Assembly (NCBI GenBank): GCA_902791785.1
Contig: CADAXH010000010.1
Coordinates: forward strand, 1 to 18,069
DNA: 18,069 nucleotides
Source of the DNA: an uncultured Ruminococcus sp.
Lineage (GTDB): Bacteria > Bacillota > Clostridia > Oscillospirales > CAG-272
Direction: 5' to 3'
The number at the start of each line of letters is the position of its first letter. Within the stretch, counting starts at the first letter, position 1. A program made the position numbers and the translations under genes. Shown here in pieces: positions 5,480-12,418 of the stretch. The notes beneath the pieces were generated by a model. It saw only the letters and a program-made list of their open reading frames with translations, had not been told where the DNA came from and ran no database searches.

Positions 5480-7456
5480 ATGAAAAAGATTTTGGCAATT
5501 TTTGTTTCAGTTCTTTTCGTACTTGGTGCTTGCGTAAGCATTGGCGCTACTGCATTCACCTATGATACAGAAAGCGTTGAAGGAAAAGAAATCACATGTA
5601 TTGATTTCCTCGATTTCTCTGAAACAAACAACAAATGGGCTGTATATGACGAGACCGAAGGAACATGGTCTCCGAACGAAGATGATGGTGACTCATACAA
5701 TGAGGAAGGCGATCCTATCGCAGCAATCTGGACAACAAATGCTACATACGGCAACCCGAAATACCAGGCAGGAAAACTTGGCTGGTCTCTCACTTCAAAC
5801 GGCGAAGTTCTTTCAGTAGAAGCAACAAGCACTAGTGCTGTTCCCGGAATCGTATTCACAATTGACGAATGGGCTACATCAATCAAGTGCGGAAAAGAAG
5901 AATCAGGCGGCACAGAATACATGAAGATCCGTGTCAGAAACTACAGCTCTGCTCAGCAGTTCACACTCGGTTTCATGACAACAAACATCAACAACGGTCT
6001 TTCATTCTTCAGTTCTACAATCTCAGACGTAGCAGTTGAATCAAACTCCGGTGAATGGGCTGAATACATTTTCAGCATTCCGACAGCAAACTCTGACACA
6101 AACTATGGCGACCAGCTCACCAAAAACGCAGACGGCGTTCCGAATTCACGTTGGGCAGGAAACCTCATAAGACTCCTGTTCTTCCCGTTCGGCTACAATA
6201 AGACAGACGGTACAGGTGCTTACCAGGGCGCTGCTATGGATATCGACTACATCGTACTCGGATCCAAGAAATATGTAACTGAATACAAGAGCGAACTCCA
6301 GAAGAAGGAAGAGAAAGTTAAGAGCATCGAACTCCAGAAACTTCCGGACAAAGTTGCTTACTATGCAGGCGAAATCATCGACCTCACAGGTATCGAAATT
6401 CTTGCTACATATGACGACAATACAACTGAAGTAATCGACAGCTGCGACGTTGACTACAACTTCGAAGAAGCAGGCAAGAAGACAGTCAAGCTTAAATACG
6501 GTAAAGGCACAGCATCATATGATGTCGACGTCACCGGAATTACAAGCATTGAAATTGATACACTTCCCGAATCACTCGTATTCACAAAATCTTCAATTAT
6601 CAGCGACGGTTTTGCTCCTTCAGATCTCAAAGTTAAAGTTAACTATGCTGACAATGAAAGCACAACAGTCGGCGTTAACCAGGTCAAACTCGTTTATGAT
6701 TTCACAGAACTCGGCGCACACACAGTTACAATCAACTATCTCGGCTTCACAGCTCAGTTTGAAGTAACAGTAATCAACGTAGTGGATATCAATGTAGACG
6801 ACCTCGAAAAAGTATACTTCGGACAGGAACTCACAGAAAACGATCTCGCAATCAACTGCGTATACAGCGACGAATCAGTCAAATCTCTTGCAGATGCAAA
6901 GATCAATGCAAAAGTTGAACTTGAATATGAAATCAAAGCTCCGGGCACAATCGATGTAGTTGTTCACCTCAGCAATGAAACATACGGAATTGACTGCACA
7001 AAGACAATCAAGGCTACAGTTGCTACTCCTGTTTCACTCGATGTTGACACAAAGAACGCAAAACTCTCTGTTGACGTAGAAGAAAAATATGAACCTTCAA
7101 GTCTCATTGTAAACTATGTTTACGAAGACGGACACAAGTCTCCTCTTTCAGTTGATGACTTCAAGCTCAGATATGACTTCAGTGAACCCGGAACAGCTGA
7201 AGTTACTGTAACAGACAACTATGCTAACATTTCCGCTTCATTTGATGTAGAAGTTAAAGGCATGGATGTTACAACAAAGAACCCGACAACTGAACAGGTT
7301 ACAACAGCAAAAGACACAACAACCACAAAATCCGGAACAACTCCTTCAGGTGACAGCAAAGGAAGCCCTGTTGTAGTTATTATCATCGTAGTAGTTGCAG
7401 TTGTTGCTGTAGTTGCAGTAGTAGTTGTAGTTGTACTCAAAAAGAAAAAGAAATAA
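5480..7456 (+). CDS. Secreted surface protein with four Ig-like repeats and C-terminal anchor
   Basis: A 658-residue exported protein. Residues 1-26 are a signal peptide (MKKILAIFVSVLFVLGACVS then AxA-like ATA). Residues 30-270 form a beta-rich domain with a jelly-roll look, ending MDIDYIVLGSKKY, similar to carbohydrate-binding modules (inference). Four Ig-like units follow at about 280-354, 355-434, 435-517 and 518-595. The first carries the YYAGEIIDLTGIEILATYDD pattern of Big_3 (bacterial Ig-like group 3) domains. Residues 596-630 are a Thr-rich linker, 631-653 a membrane segment of almost only Val, Ile and Ala, and 654-658 is KKKKK. There is no LPXTG motif, so it is held by the membrane segment. 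Codon use is very even and C-ending, suggesting high expression. A carbohydrate or host-surface adhesin role fits, but the ligand is unknown. Confidence 0.88.
   Translation: MKKILAIFVSVLFVLGACVSIGATAFTYDTESVEGKEITCIDFLDFSETNNKWAVYDETEGTWSPNEDDGDSYNEEGDPIAAIWTTNATYGNPKYQAGKLGWSLTSNGEVLSVEATSTSAVPGIVFTIDEWATSIKCGKEESGGTEYMKIRVRNYSSAQQFTLGFMTTNINNGLSFFSSTISDVAVESNSGEWAEYIFSIPTANSDTNYGDQLTKNADGVPNSRWAGNLIRLLFFPFGYNKTDGTGAYQGAAMDIDYIVLGSKKYVTEYKSELQKKEEKVKSIELQKLPDKVAYYAGEIIDLTGIEILATYDDNTTEVIDSCDVDYNFEEAGKKTVKLKYGKGTASYDVDVTGITSIEIDTLPESLVFTKSSIISDGFAPSDLKVKVNYADNESTTVGVNQVKLVYDFTELGAHTVTINYLGFTAQFEVTVINVVDINVDDLEKVYFGQELTENDLAINCVYSDESVKSLADAKINAKVELEYEIKAPGTIDVVVHLSNETYGIDCTKTIKATVATPVSLDVDTKNAKLSVDVEEKYEPSSLIVNYVYEDGHKSPLSVDDFKLRYDFSEPGTAEVTVTDNYANISASFDVEVKGMDVTTKNPTTEQVTTAKDTTTTKSGTTPSGDSKGSPVVVIIIVVVAVVAVVAVVVVVVLKKKKK
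7370..7438 (+). repeat. Trinucleotide-like GTW tract encoding a valine membrane anchor
   Basis: Twenty-three codons, mostly GTT and GTA with a few GCA/GCT and ATT/ATC, form a low-complexity tract inside the surface-protein gene. Any slip by whole codons would change the anchor length without a frameshift. Confidence 0.85.
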
Positions 7457-7480
7457 TCTAAACATCGTTTCTTGATAACC

Positions 7481-7512
7481 AATGGATCTGCCTCGCGCAG
7501 ATCCATTTTTTT
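7481..7512 (+). terminator. Strong rho-independent terminator after the surface-protein gene
   Basis: AATGGATCTGC (7481-7491) pairs perfectly with GCAGATCCATT (7497-7507) across a 5-base loop CTCGC, followed by a run of seven T (7506-7512). Confidence 0.93.
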
Positions 7513-7533
7513 GTTCCATTGTTCCCTGTTTTG

Positions 7534-7542
7534 TGATAGAAT
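7534..7542 (+). promoter_or_regulatory. Extended -10 promoter of the fucosidase gene
   Basis: TGA followed by TAGAAT (7537-7542), directly after the upstream terminator. No good -35 box lies at the right distance (TTCCAT at 17 bases is a poor match), so recognition would rest on the extended -10 element. Confidence 0.5.
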
Positions 7543-7558
7543 AACCGGTGGAGAAAAA

Positions 7559-7565
7559 GAAAGGA
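7559..7565 (+). promoter_or_regulatory. Ribosome binding site fixing the fucosidase start at 7574
   Basis: GAAAGGA lies 8 bases before the ATG at 7574. An open frame extends back to 7472, but that part runs through the terminator and promoter, so it is not coding. Confidence 0.7.
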
Positions 7566-7573
7566 CAATAATT

Positions 7574-8647
7574 ATGAGCGACAACAAGACTGCGGTGGAA
7601 CAGCATTCCGCCATAGGATATTCGACGACCGGAAAACCAATAGAAAGAAACATGCATAAAGATGCCCAGTGGTTTTTCAATCCCACCAAGCTAGGCCTCT
7701 TCATTCATTACGGAATATCCACGGTCGACGGAGACTGTGACATATCCTGGAGCATGTGGGAAAATCCGGAGAGAAGACAAAAAGGCAATGGTATAGTGCT
7801 GCCTGAACAGTACTGGAATTTTGCCAAAGAATTCAATCCCGACGCTTTCAACCCTATTGACTGGCTGAGCGCCGCAAAAGAAGCGGGATTTGATTATGCA
7901 GTATTCACTACCAGACATCACGACGGCTTTTCAATGTGGCCGTCTGACGCCAGCAGTTTTTCCACAAAGAACTACCTGGGCGGAAGAGATTTTGTAAAGG
8001 AGTATGTTGACGCATGCAGACAGGTCGGTCTCAAAGTAGGTCTTTACTATTCCCCTCCGGACTGGAGAATCAACTGTGACTATATGAACTTCATGAGCGG
8101 AGCTCATTCGGAAAAACATCCGGACAGACCTTATTACAACAAATACCATCAGGTAATTGATTCTGTACCGCAGATGCCTAAAGAACACATTGCAATGTAC
8201 GAGCAGTATGTAAATGCACAGGTCAAAGAACTGCTTACAAGATACGGAAAAATAGACATAATGTGGTTTGACGGATCCGTCCCTGATCTTTCACAGGTGA
8301 TTTCAATTGATGAAATAAGGAAGATGCAGCCCGGTATAGTCTGCAACGACAGACTCTGGGGGTTCGGTGACTACTGCACTAAATACGAGTGCTGTCTGCC
8401 AACGGAAAAACCGCCCTTTGACTATTGGGAGACATGTCAGATCTGGCATGTGGGAGGCGGCTGGTCATATGTCAAGAACGCAGACAAGTACGTCAGATTT
8501 GAAGATACCGTTCACAGATATGAAGTGGCAAAGAAGTTCGGAGGCAACATTCTTTTGAACATTGCACCGGATAAGCACGGAGTGGTTCCGGACGCATATT
8601 ATGCGGCAGCGAAAGAGTTCGGAGATTGGCTCAGGGAAAACAAATAG
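7574..8647 (+). CDS. Alpha-L-fucosidase, glycoside hydrolase family 29, short form
   Basis: A 357-residue cytoplasmic enzyme (no signal peptide) that would release L-fucose from imported fucosylated sugars. Family marks: LGLFIHYGIST near the N-terminus, TTRHHDGFSMW with H115-H116-D117, VGLYYSPPDW, and DIMWFDGS, where D233 is the expected catalytic nucleophile. The sequence ends just after NILLNIAPDKHGVVPD, which closes the GH29 barrel. The beta-sandwich domain found after the barrel in many GH29 enzymes is missing, so it is shorter than the usual 400-500 residues. The family's usual HWG is HYG here. It seems to be monocistronic, with its own promoter and a shared downstream terminator. Other substrates within GH29 cannot be excluded. 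Confidence 0.88.
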   Translation: MSDNKTAVEQHSAIGYSTTGKPIERNMHKDAQWFFNPTKLGLFIHYGISTVDGDCDISWSMWENPERRQKGNGIVLPEQYWNFAKEFNPDAFNPIDWLSAAKEAGFDYAVFTTRHHDGFSMWPSDASSFSTKNYLGGRDFVKEYVDACRQVGLKVGLYYSPPDWRINCDYMNFMSGAHSEKHPDRPYYNKYHQVIDSVPQMPKEHIAMYEQYVNAQVKELLTRYGKIDIMWFDGSVPDLSQVISIDEIRKMQPGIVCNDRLWGFGDYCTKYECCLPTEKPPFDYWETCQIWHVGGGWSYVKNADKYVRFEDTVHRYEVAKKFGGNILLNIAPDKHGVVPDAYYAAAKEFGDWLRENK

Positions 8648-8660
8648 GCAATATACAAAA

Positions 8661-8706
8661 CAAGCGCCAAATCGGCAATCAGCCAATTTGACGCTTGATG
8701 TTTTTT
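8661..8706. terminator. Long convergent terminator between fucosidase and membrane-protein genes
   Basis: Arms 8661-8676 and 8682-8697 pair over 16 positions around a 5-base AATCA loop, followed by T6 (8701-8706). On the plus strand there are two C/A mismatches. In the minus-strand RNA those positions become G-U wobble pairs, so the hairpin is complete there, although its T tract is shorter (TTTTG). The T6 overlaps the stop of the minus-strand gene. Confidence 0.9.
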
Positions 8707-10276
8707 ATTCGAAAGAGGTGTATTTTATCGGGACTTCCTCACCTATGCCGTTGAGTTTTTTGTACCACCATTCGTGATAGCTGCTCTCATATGGCATCGT
8801 GTATTTGTAATAACCGTTGACAAGGTAGTGCTGCTCAAGAATCCCGTCGTCACTCTGTCTGAATTCTTCAATGAGTCTGTAGTTCTCTTTTATGACCCTG
8901 TGATTCTCGGCATACCCCATCAGAGTCACAGTCTGGTTTCGGATAATGAGGACTGCTGCAATAACAAGCAGTGCGGGAATTGCCGCAGGAATTTTCTTTT
9001 CAAGATTGAGTCCGATCACAAAGAACAGAAGAAGAGATGCCAGCGCAACATACCAGATTCCGCTCGAAATACCGACAGTCATTACGACAGCGGCTATGCT
9101 TGTCATAAACGACGGAGAATCGAGCATATTCATCACGGAAAGAAGCATTATGAGCAAACCGCTCGCAAGTGTCGTCCTGGGCCCGAAAATAGGTGACAGC
9201 AGCATGGCGCCCTGCATGACATATGCCATTATCAGCAGCGCAACCCTGTCAATCTTCCCTTCCTTTGACCATATCACAGCAAAATATACACTTTCAATTG
9301 CAAGACAGCAGATTGTCAGTACAAGCAGTGCAATGTGCTGCAGCAGAAACATGTACGAAAACAAAGATATAAGACCAACACTTGAAGACAGAACGAGGAC
9401 CAATACAAATGTGTTGTTCCTGATTCCTTTGAAACTGAGGATTCCGGAGACAAAAAACAGCATCACAAAACTGCCTATACCCGACTGACTGAATACAAGT
9501 TCGCACAGCGGCCTGAAATTCTCAGTTATTCTTCTGAACAGCGGCATTCCGTAGAATTCCGGATAGTATCCTTCCCTGACGCCGTTCCCAGGTGCCAAAA
9601 ACAGCGCCAGAACGGCAGCAAGAGATAACGCAAGCAAGATTACATCTTTTGCGCAAACTCTTCTGTTTCTGCGTAAATTCAGCACCAGATACAGCAATAC
9701 AAATGCAAACGAAGCAAAAGCACACTGTTCAGTCGAACTGCACGAGAAAAATGCCAGGACAATCACATAAACCGGAAGCTTTCCGTCTTCATATGACTTC
9801 TTAAGAAAGTATGCAAGACACACCATCAGGAGTGCCGGGAGATAATAGTTCATACTCCCTGTAGCCCAGTATATCGACTGACCTGCATTAAGAATGCCTA
9901 TGAGCGTAAAAGACAGGGATATCAGGACAACGGATATCCTGAATCTCTCATTGTCCTTTCCGGAAACAAGTCTCGATCCGAAATATACCAGGGCTGTTAT
10001 GGCAAAAGGCTGGAAGATTCTCCAGAGTACTATTGAGCCTCCGCACAAAAGAAGTTCGTCCAGAAGATGGATCCAGCACCTTCCGTTTGTCATTGTGTAA
10101 TGAAAAATATTTTCACTCACAAAATACTTAAAACCTTCCTGTGTGAAGTTGGCATAATAGAAGTCGTCCCCGTAGAGATCAACATTCCATACTATGGCCA
10201 CCTCCAGAAGAAACAGTATCGCCAAAAACAGAAAATGGTAATATTCACTCAGAAATTTCTTTGTTTTAGCACCCAT
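8705..10276 (-). CDS. Multi-pass membrane protein, DUF6056-like
   Basis: A 523-residue integral membrane protein with about 13 hydrophobic segments. After the first segment comes DLYGDDFYYANF and then HYTMTNGRCWIHLLDELL, an extracytoplasmic loop with paired acidic residues and an N-G-R motif. This layout matches my recollection of the DUF6056 family and the GT-C glycosyltransferase style, in which an acidic loop after the first membrane helix holds the active site. The C-terminal 65 residues are soluble and aromatic-rich (HEWWYKKLNG). A role in adding sugars to a cell-envelope polymer is an inference. The ribosome site AAGGTG precedes the ATG. It follows the permease operon after a 54-base gap containing a hairpin, so it is probably only partly co-transcribed with it. 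Confidence 0.75.
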   Translation of the reverse strand: MGAKTKKFLSEYYHFLFLAILFLLEVAIVWNVDLYGDDFYYANFTQEGFKYFVSENIFHYTMTNGRCWIHLLDELLLCGGSIVLWRIFQPFAITALVYFGSRLVSGKDNERFRISVVLISLSFTLIGILNAGQSIYWATGSMNYYLPALLMVCLAYFLKKSYEDGKLPVYVIVLAFFSCSSTEQCAFASFAFVLLYLVLNLRRNRRVCAKDVILLALSLAAVLALFLAPGNGVREGYYPEFYGMPLFRRITENFRPLCELVFSQSGIGSFVMLFFVSGILSFKGIRNNTFVLVLVLSSSVGLISLFSYMFLLQHIALLVLTICCLAIESVYFAVIWSKEGKIDRVALLIMAYVMQGAMLLSPIFGPRTTLASGLLIMLLSVMNMLDSPSFMTSIAAVVMTVGISSGIWYVALASLLLFFVIGLNLEKKIPAAIPALLVIAAVLIIRNQTVTLMGYAENHRVIKENYRLIEEFRQSDDGILEQHYLVNGYYKYTMPYESSYHEWWYKKLNGIGEEVPIKYTSFE

Positions 10277-10289
10277 ATATCACCTTAAG

Positions 10290-10319
10290 AAACTAGACAA
10301 GCTCGCGCTTGTCTAGTTT
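10290..10319. terminator. Perfect 13-bp hairpin ending the permease operon
   Basis: AAACTAGACAAGC (10290-10302) pairs perfectly with GCTTGTCTAGTTT (10307-10319) around a TCGC tetraloop. On the minus strand the tail is TTTCTTAAGG, a poor T tract. It is probably a weak terminator or an RNA-stability element 11 bases after the permease stop, allowing some readthrough into the membrane-protein gene. Confidence 0.7.
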
Positions 10320-10330
10320 GATTTCTGCAA

Positions 10331-11386
10331 TTACATTCCGCCGAATCCGGACTGTGCAATACCCTGGATGAGGTATCTCTGCATGAACAGGTACATGATA
10401 AGAAGCGGTGCAACAATCATCAGGGCTGATGTGTTCTTGACTGCGATTATGTACGGGCTCATGTCGCCGCCGGTTTCGTCTGCAAGTTCCTTCAGTGATG
10501 AAGGCATTATCTGCCAGAACTTGCTTCCGGTCAGCAGCGCGTGGTCTGCCGCGTTAAGGAATGTGTTTGTGTAGAATATATCCGTCCACTGCCATGAGAA
10601 TGCAAGCAGGAATACCGTCACAAGCATTGGCACCGACAAAGGCAGGATGATCAGGAAAAACGTCTTGATTGGTCCATATCCGTCAACATACGACGACTCT
10701 TCAAGTTCGTCAGGAATGCCTCTGTAGAATTGTCGCATTATGAATATGAACAATCCGTTCTTAAAGGCAAGACCCGTAAGCGACAGGAAGAAGATTGGAA
10801 CGTATGTGTTGTAGAATCCCTGAGTCAGACCCAAGGCCTGCGTCAGAGGAGTCAGACTTATTCCGAGAATTGAAGGATACATGAACTTCTGAACAAGAGA
10901 TGAAACCAGAATCTGATCCGGAACGATCATTGACAGAAGAACAAGACCGAATATTATTTTGTTTCCTTTGAATTTGAACTTTGCAAAACCGTATCCCACA
11001 AATGCACATACGAGCATCTGGATTACTGCTGTTGCAGTTGAGAGAAGGAATGTGTTGAGCAATGCTCTGAAATATCCGTTTTCAGTAACAAGATACTTGT
11101 ACTGATCAAGTGTCGGATATTTTGGAATCAGCTTAACGTCACTTTGCAAAAAGTCCATAGGACTCATGAACGATGTTGAAATCTTGGAGAAGAACGGGAA
11201 AAGAATTACATAAGACAATCCCAGAAGAAGAATGAATCTGAAGAATGAAACAAGGATCTTTCTCGCAAAATTGGAAGTTCCGTATTTTGCTTTCAGACGC
11301 TCTTTAAGAGGTGCTCTCTCAAAGTCAACGACGATCTTGTTCTTTGTCTCTTTCATTATTTTCGGCGCTGTGTTTTGATTATCCAT
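10331..11386 (-). CDS. Carbohydrate ABC transporter permease, MalG/AraQ type (CUT1)
   Basis: A 351-residue inner-membrane subunit with six predicted helices that would form the sugar channel together with the MalF-type partner encoded just upstream. The cytoplasmic EAA loop, which docks the ATPase, is at about 225-250 (DELEESSYVDGYGPIKTFF then ILPLS). The C-terminus QRYLIQGIAQSGFGG is the usual MalG-class ending. The N-terminal 45 residues are an extended charged cytoplasmic tail (APLKERLKAKYGTSNFARK), longer than in typical homologues. It starts 17 bases after the MalF-type gene with a strong AGGAGGAG site. No ATPase gene is in the window; CUT1 importers in Firmicutes often share one encoded elsewhere. 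Confidence 0.92.
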   Translation of the reverse strand: MDNQNTAPKIMKETKNKIVVDFERAPLKERLKAKYGTSNFARKILVSFFRFILLLGLSYVILFPFFSKISTSFMSPMDFLQSDVKLIPKYPTLDQYKYLVTENGYFRALLNTFLLSTATAVIQMLVCAFVGYGFAKFKFKGNKIIFGLVLLSMIVPDQILVSSLVQKFMYPSILGISLTPLTQALGLTQGFYNTYVPIFFLSLTGLAFKNGLFIFIMRQFYRGIPDELEESSYVDGYGPIKTFFLIILPLSVPMLVTVFLLAFSWQWTDIFYTNTFLNAADHALLTGSKFWQIMPSSLKELADETGGDMSPYIIAVKNTSALMIVAPLLIMYLFMQRYLIQGIAQSGFGGM

Positions 11387-11403
11387 TACTACTTCTCCTC
11401 CTT

Positions 11404-12405
11404 TCAGCTATCATTTCTTCTGTCGTAGTAAATTACTCTTCCCAGTATCAGGTAAGCAAGGACGAGCATTACTATTACGACAATGAAGTAAGACCATGCA
11501 GCTGCGGCCTGTTGTCCGCTCGGTGATACAGAGCTTCCGAGGCTGAGAATGTAAGTCATTACATTGTTGCTCTCAGCTGTGAACGAGTCTATAACCGTAT
11601 AAACTGCATTTGCGAGGATCATAGGGCTTATCATCGGCAGGGTGATCTTCCAGAACATTTCCCATGCCGTAGCACCTTCCATCTGACATGATTCGTAAAT
11701 TGACGGTGAAATTGACTGAAGTCCTGCGAGGAATATCAGCATCTGAACACCTGCTCTGTTTACGATATCATAAATGTTTCCGACAAGTGTCGTTACGACT
11801 TCAACGAGTTCGCTTCCGAATCCGAGGTTCTGGAACAACATTGAGATGTCCATCGCGTCGACCATCGCCGACATCGCCGAAGTCTGCACCGCACCGGTTG
11901 AAATTGCCTCTGTTGAGCTCATGCTTTCAAGCAGTGCGTTTGAAAAGTCAATCTGCGCTATAATTCCAGCTCCGACTACAACCGGAAGGAAGAATATGGC
12001 TCTGAATGCAGCACGACCAATCATCTTCTGATTGAGGATAACTGCCAGGAACAATGAGAGCAGTATGATTGCCACAACTTCAATGATCTGGGAACCGAAT
12101 CCCGTAAACATCATTTCGATGAATGTTTCGCCCGTCTCAGTATTTACTGTTTTAGGCAGTATGTTTGCATAGTTTTCAAGGCCAACCCAGGTCAGTGAGT
12201 AGCCGCCGCCCTTAACGGCAGGAATTGTCGTATATGTTGCGAAGCTGTACTCAATTGACTCGATTATAACGCCTATGTAAAGAATAATAAGACCAATAAT
12301 GAACGGCAGAACGAACACCCAGCCCACACGAGCTTTTTTGGCAGTCAATGAAGCCGTCTTGCGCTTTTTAACAACAGGCGCATCAGTAACTTTTGCACTA
12401 TCCAT
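11404..12405 (-). CDS. Carbohydrate ABC transporter permease, MalF/UgpA type (CUT1)
   Basis: A 333-residue membrane subunit, partner of the MalG-type permease that follows it. The EAA loop is at about 235-260 (IYESCQMEGATAWEMFWKI then TLP). Between two helices, at about 150-215, lies an insertion of about 60 residues rich in Ser, Met and Ala (LLESMSSTEAISTGAV). It probably faces outside and could contact a binding protein or the neighbouring surface proteins (inference). The N-terminus is a basic cytoplasmic tail (VVKKRKTASLTAKKARVG). It is 13 bases downstream of the DUF5696-like gene, with AAGGAGGG 7 bases before the ATG. Confidence 0.92.
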   Translation of the reverse strand: MDSAKVTDAPVVKKRKTASLTAKKARVGWVFVLPFIIGLIILYIGVIIESIEYSFATYTTIPAVKGGGYSLTWVGLENYANILPKTVNTETGETFIEMMFTGFGSQIIEVVAIILLSLFLAVILNQKMIGRAAFRAIFFLPVVVGAGIIAQIDFSNALLESMSSTEAISTGAVQTSAMSAMVDAMDISMLFQNLGFGSELVEVVTTLVGNIYDIVNRAGVQMLIFLAGLQSISPSIYESCQMEGATAWEMFWKITLPMISPMILANAVYTVIDSFTAESNNVMTYILSLGSSVSPSGQQAAAAWSYFIVVIVMLVLAYLILGRVIYYDRRNDS

Positions 12406-12418
12406 TGTGTTCCCTCCT

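Noticed and set aside
5560..5922. 120-codon minus-strand frame in the surface-protein gene
   Set aside because: Antisense shadow of a gene with strong codon bias; no ribosome site.
7472..7573. N-terminal extension of the fucosidase
   Set aside because: It covers the terminator stem and the promoter and has no ribosome site, unlike the ATG at 7574.
7219..7704. 161-codon minus-strand open frame over the valine tract
   Set aside because: Its Thr-rich low-complexity product is simply the complement of the GTW tract, and it runs through a terminator and a promoter.
8946..9488. 180-codon plus-strand open frame
   Set aside because: It lies opposite the DUF6056-like gene, has no ribosome site and no family-like pattern; the minus-strand frame has clear membrane segments and a good start.
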